64,000 nt of DNA from Caldanaerobius polysaccharolyticus DSM 13641. Lineage in GTDB: Bacteria; Bacillota; Thermoanaerobacteria; Thermoanaerobacterales; Caldanaerobiaceae. The DNA lies in the NCBI RefSeq assembly GCF_000427425.1, contig NZ_KE386495.1, positions 512,554-576,553 of the forward strand. Direction: 5' to 3'. The notes under the pieces are model-generated. The model was not told where the DNA came from, ran no database searches, and saw nothing but the letters and a program-made list of their open reading frames with translations. The translations under genes were made by a program, and so were the position numbers. How positions within the stretch are numbered: position 1 is the first letter of the stretch; every line of letters starts with the position of its first letter. Positions 20,122-29,011 of this stretch are shown here, in pieces.

Positions 20122-21657
20122 CTATCGCTGTACATAATGGCTGCCAACACTCCGCTTATTTTTAAGAGCCCCTTCAATTATAAACCTGGCTACCAGGTAC
20201 ATATTGGCCACCTCCATTTTGTCCACCGTGTCTAAAGCAGCCCTGTCCAGAAATTCCAGACGTTCATTTACGCAATCCAGCGCCTCTTTAAGGTCCTTCT
20301 CGTTTCGCACTATACCAACTTTTGACAGCATAAGCTCTCTAAGATCGCCCTTCATAGCAGAGGGATCAAAAGGCCTGTACTCCTTATAGCTTTTAAATTC
20401 CACATCTGCCACATTTTCGCCTGCACAGGCATCGCTGCGGTTTTTTATGTCTTGTGCAACTCTTCTGCCAAACACCACCCCTTCCAGAAGGGAGTTGCTG
20501 GCAAGCCTGTTGGCTCCGTGTACCCCTGTGCACGCACATTCTCCTACCGCATAAAGCCTTTTTATTCCGGTCCTTCCCCACATATCCGTTTCAATTCCAC
20601 CCATAAAATAATGGGCTACAGGGGTTATAGGAATGTAGTCCTTCGCCATATCTATACCCATGCTCTTACACGTGTTGTAGATCAAGGGAAAACGCCTTTT
20701 TAAAAAGTCTTCGCCGAGATGAGTCACATCCAGGTACACAAAATCGCTCCCCGTCCTTTTCATCTGGTCAAATATAGCCCTGGACACTATATCCCTCGGA
20801 GCCAGCTCCATTCTCTCATCGTACTTTTCCATAAACCTCTCCCCGTGGATATTCCTAAGTATACCACCTTCGCCTCTAACCGCCTCGGATATTAAAAAAA
20901 GCTTTTCGCCGTATTCCCCGGAATAAAACGCCGTAGGGTGAAACTGGATATACTCCATGTCCCTGGTTTTCGCACCCGCTCTTATAGCCATGGCTATGCC
21001 GTCCCCTGTAAGGACCTTACAATTAGTGGTTTTAGCGTACAGCTGACCTATCCCACCTGTAGCCATGACCACATTCTGCGCCCACAGGACATTTACACCC
21101 TTACTATCCACCGCTATAACGCCCCGGCATATGCCCTCATGGGTTATGATGTCCACCACAAAGGCGTTCTCAATAACGCGTATATTGGCGCGAACGCGCA
21201 CCTGCCCTATGAGAGCGTCCATTATACCTTTACCCGTAGCATCTCCGTTCACGTGCAAAACCCTGGGCACCGAGTGCCCTCCCTCCAGCGACCTATACAA
21301 ATTGCCCTGCTGATCCCTATCAAACATGACACCCAGGCGCATCAGGCTCTCAATAGCGCCTTCCGATTCCTCCACAAGACTCCTTACCACATTTTCGTCA
21401 TTGGCAAAAGCCCCTGCTACCATGGTATCCCGCACATGAAGATCTCTATCGTCATCCCCGATGCTGGCAGCAATGCCGCCCTGGGCAAGATACGAATTGC
21501 TGTCTGCAATGGAGCCTTTACACATAATCACAATCTTTAAATGCTCAGGGAGACAAAGGGCGGTATAAAGGCCAGCTATTCCGCTGCCGATAATTAAAAC
21601 ATCGCACCTGGCGCCATTGCTTGTACTCGCTTTAAAATCCATAAGGTATCTGCGCAT
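20122..21657 (-). CDS. nadB: L-aspartate oxidase
   Basis: A 511-residue flavoenzyme that oxidises L-aspartate to iminoaspartate for quinolinate synthesis; in anaerobes fumarate is the likely electron acceptor. The FAD-binding motif IGSGIAGLYTALCL lies near residue 22, followed by SNSYLAQGGIAAS, HVNGDATGKGIMDAL, QFHPTAFY, the active-site VRGEGGILRN and ARG-like DIVSRAIF, THLG and HYFMGGI. The C-terminal helical domain is complete. It begins with ATG behind GGGGTGA and lies 13 bases after nadA. Confidence 0.96.
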   Translation of the reverse strand: MRRYLMDFKASTSNGARCDVLIIGSGIAGLYTALCLPEHLKIVIMCKGSIADSNSYLAQGGIAASIGDDDRDLHVRDTMVAGAFANDENVVRSLVEESEGAIESLMRLGVMFDRDQQGNLYRSLEGGHSVPRVLHVNGDATGKGIMDALIGQVRVRANIRVIENAFVVDIITHEGICRGVIAVDSKGVNVLWAQNVVMATGGIGQLYAKTTNCKVLTGDGIAMAIRAGAKTRDMEYIQFHPTAFYSGEYGEKLFLISEAVRGEGGILRNIHGERFMEKYDERMELAPRDIVSRAIFDQMKRTGSDFVYLDVTHLGEDFLKRRFPLIYNTCKSMGIDMAKDYIPITPVAHYFMGGIETDMWGRTGIKRLYAVGECACTGVHGANRLASNSLLEGVVFGRRVAQDIKNRSDACAGENVADVEFKSYKEYRPFDPSAMKGDLRELMLSKVGIVRNEKDLKEALDCVNERLEFLDRAALDTVDKMEVANMYLVARFIIEGALKNKRSVGSHYVQR

Positions 21658-21670
21658 GATTTCACCCCTT

Positions 21671-22594
21671 TTACCCCACTTCCAGCATCCTTTCCAAGGC
21701 CCTTAGGGCTTTTAACCTTATGTCATCAGCTACCGTGACCTCGTATTTCATATCCTTTAGCGAATTCAGCACATCCTCAAGCCTGGTCTTTTTCATATTG
21801 GGGCAAACCAACCCCTTTGAGAGGAGGTAAAAGGTCTTGTCCGGGTTATCTTTTTTCAATTTGTGCAAAACTCCCATCTCCGTCCCTATGATAAATTTCC
21901 TGCTGTCAGATCTTTTAGCGTAATCGATTATTTGAGCTGTACTGCCTATGAAATCGGCGTATCGCCATATTTCAGGAGATACTTCAGGGTGCACCAGTAT
22001 CTCTGCGTCGGGGTGTGCCTTTTTGACTTCCACCACGTCGTCAACGGCAATCCTGTGATGGGTCACACAATAGCCATCCCATAGGATGATCTTCTTATCT
22101 TTAACCTTGTCAGCCACATAAGTTCCTAAATTCCGGTCGGGCACAAAAATCACTTCATCGCAATCCAATGACTCTACTACTTTTACCGCGTTAGACGAGG
22201 TGCAACATATATCGCTCATCGCTTTAACCGACGCCGGTGAGTTGATATAGCAAACCACCGCGGCATCTGGATGTTCTTTTTTCTTTTCTTCCAGGGCTTC
22301 TGGCCATACGAAGTCAGCTAGGGGACATCCAGCGTCCCTCGCCGGCAACAATACGGTTTTATCCGGTGACAATATTTTTGCGCTTTCGGCCATAAAGTGG
22401 ACACCACAAAATACGATTACATCACAATCGGCTTTGGCGGCAGCCCGGCTTAACGCAAAAGAGTCTCCTACCAAATCCGCTATGTCCTGGACCTCCGGGA
22501 TCTGATAATTATGAGCAAGGATGACAGCATTTCTCTCTCTTTTAAGCCTCTTTATTTCCTCCACAATGGGCGCATAATCAGTCTCAATATTCAT
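21671..22594 (-). CDS. nadA: Quinolinate synthase
   Basis: A 307-residue [4Fe-4S] enzyme condensing iminoaspartate with dihydroxyacetone phosphate to quinolinate. The three conserved cysteines fall in [26 protein letters not shown] and [11 protein letters not shown]; the [14 protein letters not shown] motif and HPEVSPEI also match. The ATG at 22594 has GAGGTG five bases upstream; a GTG two codons earlier overlaps that site. It is first of the nad operon behind a sigma-A promoter. No operator was recognised with confidence. Confidence 0.96.
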   Translation of the reverse strand: MNIETDYAPIVEEIKRLKRERNAVILAHNYQIPEVQDIADLVGDSFALSRAAAKADCDVIVFCGVHFMAESAKILSPDKTVLLPARDAGCPLADFVWPEALEEKKKEHPDAAVVCYINSPASVKAMSDICCTSSNAVKVVESLDCDEVIFVPDRNLGTYVADKVKDKKIILWDGYCVTHHRIAVDDVVEVKKAHPDAEILVHPEVSPEIWRYADFIGSTAQIIDYAKRSDSRKFIIGTEMGVLHKLKKDNPDKTFYLLSKGLVCPNMKKTRLEDVLNSLKDMKYEVTVADDIRLKALRALERMLEVG

Positions 22595-22636
22595 ATACAC
22601 ACCTCGCGAAAAAATCCTATGTAAATAATTAATAAT

Positions 22637-22665
22637 ATAATAGCACTATCCCCTGTGATATACAA
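22637..22665 (-). promoter_or_regulatory. nadABC promoter
   Basis: Minus-strand -35 TTGTAT (22660-22665), 17-base spacer, -10 TATTAT (22637-22642), about 40 bases before nadA. Confidence 0.6.
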
Positions 22666-22675
22666 CTATATTATT

Positions 22676-22702
22676 AAAAGGGTAACGTGACGTTACCCTT
22701 TT
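22676..22702 (-). terminator. Terminator of pckA
   Basis: A perfect 12-bp inverted repeat, AAAAGGGTAACG and its complement around 3 nt, that begins within the pckA stop codon. Confidence 0.85.
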
Positions 22703-24455
22703 AAAAACCAAATCTCTTTTTAAGCGCTTCTTTTTGTTCGATTATCTCCTGAGGAAGCCTATCAAACTTCTTCAAAAATTCCTCCTGGTCTTTGATTTCC
22801 TCTGCCCAAGCCTCTTTATCGATGCTCAAAAGGGCGTCCATGACTTCCTGAGAAATATCCAGTTCCGTAGTGTCTATAGCTCCCTTTGAAGGCACATATC
22901 CAATAGGCGTCTCTACCGCTTCGCCATTGCCGTTGCACCTATCAACTATCCATTTCAGAACCCTCATGTTTTCGCCAAAACCTGGCCACAGGAAATTACC
23001 GTCGTCATCGGTTCTGAACCAGTTGACATTGAATATCTTGGGCGGATTGGGTACTCTCTTGCCCATTTCCAGCCAGTATGCAAAGTAATCCGCCATGTTG
23101 TAGCCACAGAAAGGCAACATCGCCATGGGATCGCGCCTTACCACTCCCACCTTGCCAATAGCAGCCGCTGTGGTCTCAGAAGCCATAGTAGCGCCAATGT
23201 ACACCCCGTGATTCCAATCGTAAGCCTGGTAGACAAGAGGTGCTACTTTCGCCCTTCTTCCTCCAAAGATAATAGCAGATATAGGCACACCTTTAGGATT
23301 TTCCCACTCCGGCGAAATAGAGGGACATTGCCTGGCAGGAGCTGTAAACCTCGCATTGGGATGGGCTCCTTTTTCTCCACTGTCAGGGGTCCAAGGATTG
23401 CCTTTCCAGTCTATTCCACTAGCCGGAGGTTCACCCATGCCTTCCCACCAAACCGTGTTGTCGGGGGTCAAAAGCACGTTGGTAAATATGGTGTTGGCCT
23501 TAATAGTCTCCATGGCATTGGGATTGGTCTTATAGCTGGTCCCCGGAGCCACGCCAAAAAATCCTGCCTCAGGGTTGACCGCCCACAGCCTTCCGTCTTC
23601 TCCGATCCTCAGCCATGCTATATCATCTCCTACCGTCCACACCTTATAGCCCTGTCTTGCGTAATACTCCGGTGGGATGAGCATAGCGAGATTGGTCTTA
23701 CCGCAGGCGCTGGGGAATGCCGCAGCCACATAGGTCACGTTGCCTTTGGGGTCCTCCACCCCCAGTATGAGCATGTGCTCCGCCATCCACCCCTGTTTTC
23801 TGCCCATGTAACTGGCAATCCTTAAAGCAAAGCATTTTTTGCCTAAAAGCACATTTCCACCATATCCTGAGTTTATGCTCCATATGGTATTGTCCTCAGG
23901 AAAATGGCATATGTACCTCTCTTCCGGGTCCAACTGCCCTTTTGAATGCAATCCTTTGACGAATTCGGGAGAATCGCCCAGCTGTTCCCACGCCACATCT
24001 CCCATCCTCGTCATAATCCCCATGTTCAGGACCACGTATATGCTGTCGGTTAATTCCACACCCACCTTGCTAAAAGGCGATCCTAGCGGTCCCATTACAT
24101 AAGGGATGACGTACATCGTCCTTCCCCTCATAGACCCGTCAAACAGCTTGCCTAGTTTCGTATAGGCCTCCTGAGGATCCATCCAGTTATTGGTCGGGCC
24201 GGCATCGTCCTTGCTTCTGGTGCATATAAACGTCCTGTGCTCCACCCTCGCTACGTCGCTGACGTCGGTGCGGTGCAGATAACATCCAGGCATTTTCTCC
24301 TGATTCAGCTCGTGCAACTCGCCTGTCTTCAGAGCCTGCGCTATAAGCCTTTGCCTCTCTTCTTCAGACCCATCTATCCACACCACGTCATCTGGCTTTG
24401 TAAGCTTCATCATCTCTTCTACCCACTCTAGCACGTACCTGTTCCTTGTAACCAT
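22701..24455 (-). CDS. pckA: Phosphoenolpyruvate carboxykinase (GTP)
   Basis: A 584-residue GTP-type PEPCK that interconverts oxaloacetate and phosphoenolpyruvate. Diagnostic segments include [12 protein letters not shown], the P-loop-like [13 protein letters not shown] with the family's reactive Cys, [14 protein letters not shown] for metal binding, [20 protein letters not shown], the [13 protein letters not shown] stretch and the C-terminal [11 protein letters not shown]. The ATP-type P-loop is absent. In fermentative clostridia the enzyme may run either toward gluconeogenesis or toward succinate-type pathways. It appears monocistronic, with AAAGGGGAAAG before the ATG, a TATAAT about 40 bases upstream and a strong terminator. 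Confidence 0.97.
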   Translation of the reverse strand: MVTRNRYVLEWVEEMMKLTKPDDVVWIDGSEEERQRLIAQALKTGELHELNQEKMPGCYLHRTDVSDVARVEHRTFICTRSKDDAGPTNNWMDPQEAYTKLGKLFDGSMRGRTMYVIPYVMGPLGSPFSKVGVELTDSIYVVLNMGIMTRMGDVAWEQLGDSPEFVKGLHSKGQLDPEERYICHFPEDNTIWSINSGYGGNVLLGKKCFALRIASYMGRKQGWMAEHMLILGVEDPKGNVTYVAAAFPSACGKTNLAMLIPPEYYARQGYKVWTVGDDIAWLRIGEDGRLWAVNPEAGFFGVAPGTSYKTNPNAMETIKANTIFTNVLLTPDNTVWWEGMGEPPASGIDWKGNPWTPDSGEKGAHPNARFTAPARQCPSISPEWENPKGVPISAIIFGGRRAKVAPLVYQAYDWNHGVYIGATMASETTAAAIGKVGVVRRDPMAMLPFCGYNMADYFAYWLEMGKRVPNPPKIFNVNWFRTDDDGNFLWPGFGENMRVLKWIVDRCNGNGEAVETPIGYVPSKGAIDTTELDISQEVMDALLSIDKEAWAEEIKDQEEFLKKFDRLPQEIIEQKEALKKRFGF

Positions 24456-24647
24456 ATCTTTCCCCTTTCCCTTTTATCTACTTTAGCTATATTATATCAA
24501 ATATCTCCGACAAAAGAAACTTTTCTGAATATGTATACAGTATGTCTTGCAAATTTGCCCTATGCAAATATTAGATACCAGCCATTTAACCGAAAAAAGT
24601 ACAAGTTAAAGAATGAAAAATGAAATTTTAAATAACCCGTTTTGCAA

Positions 24648-25751
24648 TTACGCATTGCCCATGTTATACGTGGATATATTGAGCTTTTTCCTCCTGGCGT
24701 TCATCTTGATCTCCTTTATTTTCTCTACAGGGACTTCCCTCTCAAAGCTCCTGAAGCCTGCTAGCTTAAACCCATGCTTTTTAGCCAAAGCCGCAATCTC
24801 TTCCACCTGCTCTACGGTCATATCCCTTCCCAGAGAGAAGTTCTCGATGCGCCCTTCCATGGCCAGTATCATCGTCTCAGCCATACAGGCGTAACTGGTC
24901 TTGGGCGGAAAACCAAAATTAAAATGGAAATCCACATCTCCTGGCACCTCTACCACGCCACCCTCTATGACCAGCACGTCATCCCTCTTTTCCACCACTT
25001 CCTTAGACACATCCCGCGGCCTAGCCACATCGCAGACCACCGCTCCTGGCTTTAAGTGCTCCGGTTGTATTACCGTGTCCACCGCGCTGGTCACTGTTAT
25101 GACCACATCGGCATTTCGCAGCGCTTCCCCCACATCTGAGGTTATGGTCGGCGATATGCCTGTTTTGTACATGAGGGTTTCAGCAAAATCCCTGAGCTTT
25201 TCTCTGTTTCTGGCCACAAGGGCAAGCTCTTTCACCTGCCTTGCCAGTATCTCCGCGCACACCTTTCCGATGGAACCCGTCGCGCCGATAACCACTGCGT
25301 TGCAGTCCTTTATATCCTTTCCCATAATCTCAGCTGCTTTTATAGTCCCCTCAATAGCAGTAGCTACCGTATAGCTGTTACCGGTAGTTACAGCGATATT
25401 CAGGTTCTTTGCCACGGTTATCCCCGCATCCCCTACCACAGACGTCATGGCGCCAAGTCCTACGATCTCTGCCCCCAGCTTCTCCGCCAGTTTACCCGCT
25501 TTAATTATCTTTTTCATAACCGTATCTTCAGGTAAGCTCAGCATCTGGTCTGATACCAGCGGTACAGCCACAAAATAGCCCTCAGTGCTGCCATAAGGGC
25601 TTTTCACCCCCTCTATTTTTGACACCTTCACAGGAGGCAATACTGTCATGAGGCTCTTAACTACTCCCTTAGGCACCTTTTGCAGGAATTTAAGCTTTCT
25701 GAAGATATCGTCGTACTCGATAGGGTGTATCAAAAAAGCAAACCTATGCAC
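24648..25751 (-). CDS. Acyl-ACP reductase-like NAD(P) dehydrogenase (COG5322 type)
   Basis: A 367-residue predicted dehydrogenase of the group annotated 'predicted amino acid dehydrogenase'. From memory it aligns well with cyanobacterial long-chain acyl-ACP reductase (AAR). It shares LGAMTSVVGDAG, TTGNSYTVAT, the Rossmann motif VVIGATGSIGKVC (153-165), LALVARNREKL, GGVVEVPGDVDF and YACMAETMILAMEG...NFSLGR. C289 in YACMAET corresponds to the AAR cysteine that forms the acyl thioester. It may therefore reduce an acyl thioester to an aldehyde rather than act on an amino acid. No aldehyde-deformylating oxygenase is nearby, and that partner would need O2. The start is a GTG with GGAGGGG six bases upstream. 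It is the last of a three-gene unit. Confidence 0.75.
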   Translation of the reverse strand: MHRFAFLIHPIEYDDIFRKLKFLQKVPKGVVKSLMTVLPPVKVSKIEGVKSPYGSTEGYFVAVPLVSDQMLSLPEDTVMKKIIKAGKLAEKLGAEIVGLGAMTSVVGDAGITVAKNLNIAVTTGNSYTVATAIEGTIKAAEIMGKDIKDCNAVVIGATGSIGKVCAEILARQVKELALVARNREKLRDFAETLMYKTGISPTITSDVGEALRNADVVITVTSAVDTVIQPEHLKPGAVVCDVARPRDVSKEVVEKRDDVLVIEGGVVEVPGDVDFHFNFGFPPKTSYACMAETMILAMEGRIENFSLGRDMTVEQVEEIAALAKKHGFKLAGFRSFEREVPVEKIKEIKMNARRKKLNISTYNMGNA

Positions 25752-25783
25752 AACAAACCCCTCCTTTTTTGTTTTTAAATATT

Positions 25784-26695
25784 TTAAGATCGCCGTTGAA
25801 GGTATTCGATTCTAGGCTGGAAGCCTATCTTATCCAACAGATCGTTGTAATCCTCAGGTCTCATATCCTCAGGTCTTTTGCCTGCCAGGCACACCAGTAC
25901 GGCTTCCATGACGTTGGTGCCAAAGGATCGGCCGTTTAGCTCTGGGGTGGTGGTGACCAAAAGCTCAACACCCCTATTCCTCATCATATCCACGTCCTGT
26001 GCTGTCACGGTGTTGGTTATGATGACCTTGCCTTTCATGTCCTCAGGCATAAACCGCTTTATAAATAGATAATCCCCGGCTATTATTTCTGCATCTTTGT
26101 AATACCTGCTGTGCTTATTCTTTACTACTTCCTGCTCCTTGCCTACAGGGTACAATATGGAAAAGGGCAACTTTACAACTATAGGAGCTAATACAGCTGC
26201 AAGGGCATACAATAACCTCAGGGATTTAAGGGGTATGGGCAAACCCAGCAAAAATATAAAATCGCCTATTGTAAGGTCAGCCCCTTCCTGTTCAAAAGCC
26301 TGCGCCATGCCAAAGCGATCCATGGCACAAGTCATGAGAACTTTCTTGCCCTTAAAATCTATTATCCCCTTTTGTGCCAGATACTTTATAACCCTTCGCT
26401 CCAGCGTGTTTTTAAGCCCCGATCCGTCCACAATAGGCGTCTTTTGAGCAGCTTTTTTAAAAGGAACAGCGTCTCTTATTATATACCGCCTGTTGCCTCC
26501 GTAAACGTAAAGGTCTATCCCCCCCATGCCAAAGGCATCCACCTTACCGTCCAGGTCTTTTATCATCTGAAGGGCCTTTTTAAAATCTCCATCTGTACCT
26601 ATCCTCTCGATGATAAATCTTTCTCCCAGTATCTCAGCCTCAGCCCTGTGATTTCTCTTTGATGAACCTACGCTTATGCTCACAATCCTCTTCAT
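25784..26695 (-). CDS. Conserved protein of unknown function (often annotated quinate dehydrogenase)
   Basis: About 303 residues. I do not know a demonstrated function; similar proteins carry the label quinate 5-dehydrogenase, which the sequence does not justify. Visible features are an N-terminal ISVGSSKRNHRAE, FGMGGIDLYVYGGNRRYIIRDA, a possible nucleotide-binding stretch KGKKVLMTCAMDRFGMAQAF, a hydrophobic segment LRLLYALAAVLAPIVVKLPF (about 162-181) that might touch a membrane, and VIITNTVTAQDVDMMRNRGVELLVTTTPELNGRSFG. No canonical Rossmann GxGxxG is seen. The ATG two codons into the reading frame has AGGT seven bases away. It lies 10 bases after the regulator and 32 before the AAR-like gene, so the three are very likely one functional unit. 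Confidence 0.6.
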   Translation of the reverse strand: MKRIVSISVGSSKRNHRAEAEILGERFIIERIGTDGDFKKALQMIKDLDGKVDAFGMGGIDLYVYGGNRRYIIRDAVPFKKAAQKTPIVDGSGLKNTLERRVIKYLAQKGIIDFKGKKVLMTCAMDRFGMAQAFEQEGADLTIGDFIFLLGLPIPLKSLRLLYALAAVLAPIVVKLPFSILYPVGKEQEVVKNKHSRYYKDAEIIAGDYLFIKRFMPEDMKGKVIITNTVTAQDVDMMRNRGVELLVTTTPELNGRSFGTNVMEAVLVCLAGKRPEDMRPEDYNDLLDKIGFQPRIEYLQRRS

Positions 26696-26705
26696 AACCA
26701 CAACC

Positions 26706-27227
26706 TCACTTTATCGAATCTAACAGTTTTTCCACTACCGCTGGATCCACGTAGACATCGTGGGTCAGAGGAGATGGCCCTATGTTTACGGTGATCACGT
26801 CGTTATCCAGTATTCCTTCTATTATCTCACTCCTCTTGTCCGAGCCCAAAAATATAACTACATCGTATGACCTTACCTCAGCTATTAAATCCATAACCCT
26901 GTTTACCAGCTCAGGACCTGACATACCCAGTGCGAAATCCCATCGTTCTTTTTCAGACAAAAGCAATTTAAAACCCACTCCGTGCTTATCCAGCAGCTCT
27001 TCCAGCTCTTGCTTATTGCCTATAGGAAAACCAATAACCGCTATGTTGCCTCCTCGCCTGATCTCGCCTAAACTTTCCAGTCTTGATATAAACGTCCTAT
27101 CGGTGTTAAACTTTGACGCAATCTCTTGCTGCGAATACCCCCTCGACCTCATTTCAAATATCTGGTCTACTATCCTGTGAACCTTATCTATGTTGATCAC
27201 TTTGTCGCCGATGTTCGCCAGTTTCAT
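26706..27227 (-). CDS. HTH transcriptional regulator of the AAR-like operon
   Basis: A 173-residue protein with an N-terminal helix-turn-helix (RGYSQQEIASKFNTDRTFISRLE, roughly residues 28-50). A C-terminal domain follows that has GGNIAVIGFPIGNKQEL and VVIFLGSDKRSEIIEGIL, suggestive of a small-molecule-binding alpha/beta fold. The ATG at 27227 is used because GAGGTGG sits just upstream; an 11-residue longer form starts inside the operator-like dyad. It is first of the three-gene unit, and a dyad at its own transcription start suggests autoregulation and control of the two enzymes. The effector is unknown. Confidence 0.7.
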   Translation of the reverse strand: MKLANIGDKVINIDKVHRIVDQIFEMRSRGYSQQEIASKFNTDRTFISRLESLGEIRRGGNIAVIGFPIGNKQELEELLDKHGVGFKLLLSEKERWDFALGMSGPELVNRVMDLIAEVRSYDVVIFLGSDKRSEIIEGILDNDVITVNIGPSPLTHDVYVDPAVVEKLLDSIK

Positions 27228-27241
27228 AAGACCACCTCTAT

Positions 27242-27299
27242 GTGCACATTTTGTGCTCATTCATTACTATTATTTTACTACATGATAAAAAAAATGCAA
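27242..27299 (-). promoter_or_regulatory. Promoter and operator-like dyad of the AAR-like unit
   Basis: Minus-strand -35 TTGCAT (27294-27299), 16-base spacer, -10 TAAAAT (27272-27277). Just downstream, at or after the start site, is the imperfect dyad GTGCACA-ttt-TGTGCTC (27242-27258, six of seven positions paired), a plausible site for the regulator encoded next. Confidence 0.5.
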
Positions 27300-27314
27300 G
27301 CACTTTTAAGCGAT

Positions 27315-27345
27315 AAAAAAGCCGGCTTTCAAAGCCGGTCTTTTT
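27315..27345 (-). terminator. Terminator of the ilv-leu operon
   Basis: CCGGCTTT and AAAGCCGG pair, followed on the minus strand by TTTTTT. It starts at the ilvB stop codon. Confidence 0.85.
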
Positions 27346-29011
27346 ACTCTTCAATGGTATCCTCTACCGAGCCACCTGCAGGTATAAACGGCAAGACCTT
27401 TTCATCTTTATCTATCATACACTCTATAACCAAAGGTTTATCTTCCGCAAGGGCTTTTTTCATAGCCTCGTCAAACTCCTCCGGAGTAGTGACCCTCAAA
27501 GCGTCTACGCCGTAAGCCTGAGACAGTTTCACAAAATCCAGGCTGGGATTTAAATCGGTCTGGGAATACCTCTTTTTGTAAAGTATTGTCTGCCATTGCC
27601 TCACCATGCCCAAAACATTGTTGTTCAATATGACGGTTATGACGGGCACGTGGTATAAAGCCGCCGTCTCCAGTGACTTGATATTCATGCGTATGCTGCC
27701 GTCGCCTGCGATATTGATGACCTTTTTGTCAGGCCTTCCGATTTTCGCGCCAATAGCCGCTGGCAAGCCAAAGCCCATAGTGCCCAAACCTCCCGAGGTC
27801 ACAAAGGTGCGGGGCTTTGTGAAATTGTAATACTGGGCGGCCCACATCTGGTTCTGCCCCACCTCTGTGGCTATAATAGCATCACCCCCGGTGAGCTCGC
27901 TGATCCTCTCCACGACGTACTGGGGCTTCAGACTGCCGTCTCGCTTATACTTGAATTTATACTTTTCTTTCATGCCCGCCAGCTGTTCATGCCACTCTTT
28001 ATGGTAAGGGACATTAACCCTGTTGATGAGCTCTTTTAGCACAGCTTTGGCATCGCCGACGATGCCTATATTTGTCTTTATATTTTTTCCGATCTCAGCG
28101 GGGTCGATATCTATATGAATTATCCTGGCATCAGGAGCAAATCCGGTGGCCTTCCCCGCGACCCTATCGCTAAACCTGGCACCAATGGCTATCACCAGGT
28201 CCGAGCAGTATACCGCCATATTGGCGTATTTACTGCCGTGCATCCCTAAAAAGCCCAGGGAAAGGGGATGGTCTTCCGGAAAGGCCCCAAGGCCCATAAG
28301 GGAGGTGGTAACAGGGATATCAGCTTTTTCAGCAAATTCCACAAGCTCAGCGCACGCATCAGAGGATATGACGCCTCCGCCAGCGTATATGACAGGTCTT
28401 TCGCTTTTATTTATCAACTGCACAGCCCTATCCACGATAGCATAATCTACGCCTTTTTTTACTTTATGGTCATAATTTATCGCATTTTTATCCACAGGCT
28501 CGTACTCTATCATCATGGACTGGACATCCTTTGGTATGTCTATGAGCACAGGTCCAGGCCTACCTGTTGTGGCGATCTCAAAGGCCTCATAGATGATGTA
28601 CGCCAGCTTTTCCGGGTCTTTTACAATGTAGCTGTGCTTTGTGACAGGCATTGTAATACCGGCTATATCCACTTCCTGAAAGGAGTCCTTGCCTATGAGG
28701 TTTCTCCCCACCTGCCCCGTTATGGCTATAATAGGCACAGAGTCCATGTAGGCGTTGGCTATACCTGTCACCAGGTTGGTAGCGCCGGGGCCTGATGTGG
28801 CAAAACACACACCGGGTTTCCCCGTCACTCTGGCGTAACCATCAGCCATATGAGCCGCCATCTGCTCATGGGCGACGAGCACGTGCTTTATATCTGAATC
28901 ATAAAGGGCATCGTATATAGGCAAAATCGCTCCTCCAGGATAGCCGAATATCACGTCAACGCCTAAATCCTTCAGGCATTTTATGACAATCTCTGCCCCT
29001 TGCAACTTCAT
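27344..29011 (-). CDS. ilvB: Acetolactate synthase large (catalytic) subunit
   Basis: A 555-residue ThDP enzyme that makes acetolactate or acetohydroxybutyrate, the first common step to branched-chain amino acids. The catalytic Glu region is FGYPGGAILPIYDAL...AHEQMAAHMADGYARVTG; the FAD/central domain follows, and the ThDP motif is GDGSIRMNIKSLETA...VILNN. It is the last gene of the operon while its regulatory subunit ilvN is first, seven genes away; usually the pair is adjacent. It begins at the base after the ilvD stop. Confidence 0.96.
   Translation of the reverse strand: MKLQGAEIVIKCLKDLGVDVIFGYPGGAILPIYDALYDSDIKHVLVAHEQMAAHMADGYARVTGKPGVCFATSGPGATNLVTGIANAYMDSVPIIAITGQVGRNLIGKDSFQEVDIAGITMPVTKHSYIVKDPEKLAYIIYEAFEIATTGRPGPVLIDIPKDVQSMMIEYEPVDKNAINYDHKVKKGVDYAIVDRAVQLINKSERPVIYAGGGVISSDACAELVEFAEKADIPVTTSLMGLGAFPEDHPLSLGFLGMHGSKYANMAVYCSDLVIAIGARFSDRVAGKATGFAPDARIIHIDIDPAEIGKNIKTNIGIVGDAKAVLKELINRVNVPYHKEWHEQLAGMKEKYKFKYKRDGSLKPQYVVERISELTGGDAIIATEVGQNQMWAAQYYNFTKPRTFVTSGGLGTMGFGLPAAIGAKIGRPDKKVINIAGDGSIRMNIKSLETAALYHVPVITVILNNNVLGMVRQWQTILYKKRYSQTDLNPSLDFVKLSQAYGVDALRVTTPEEFDEAMKKALAEDKPLVIECMIDKDEKVLPFIPAGGSVEDTIEE

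Noticed and set aside
22601-22675. Operator for an NAD-biosynthesis repressor upstream of nadA
   Set aside because: No dyad that I can tie to a known repressor is visible near the promoter.
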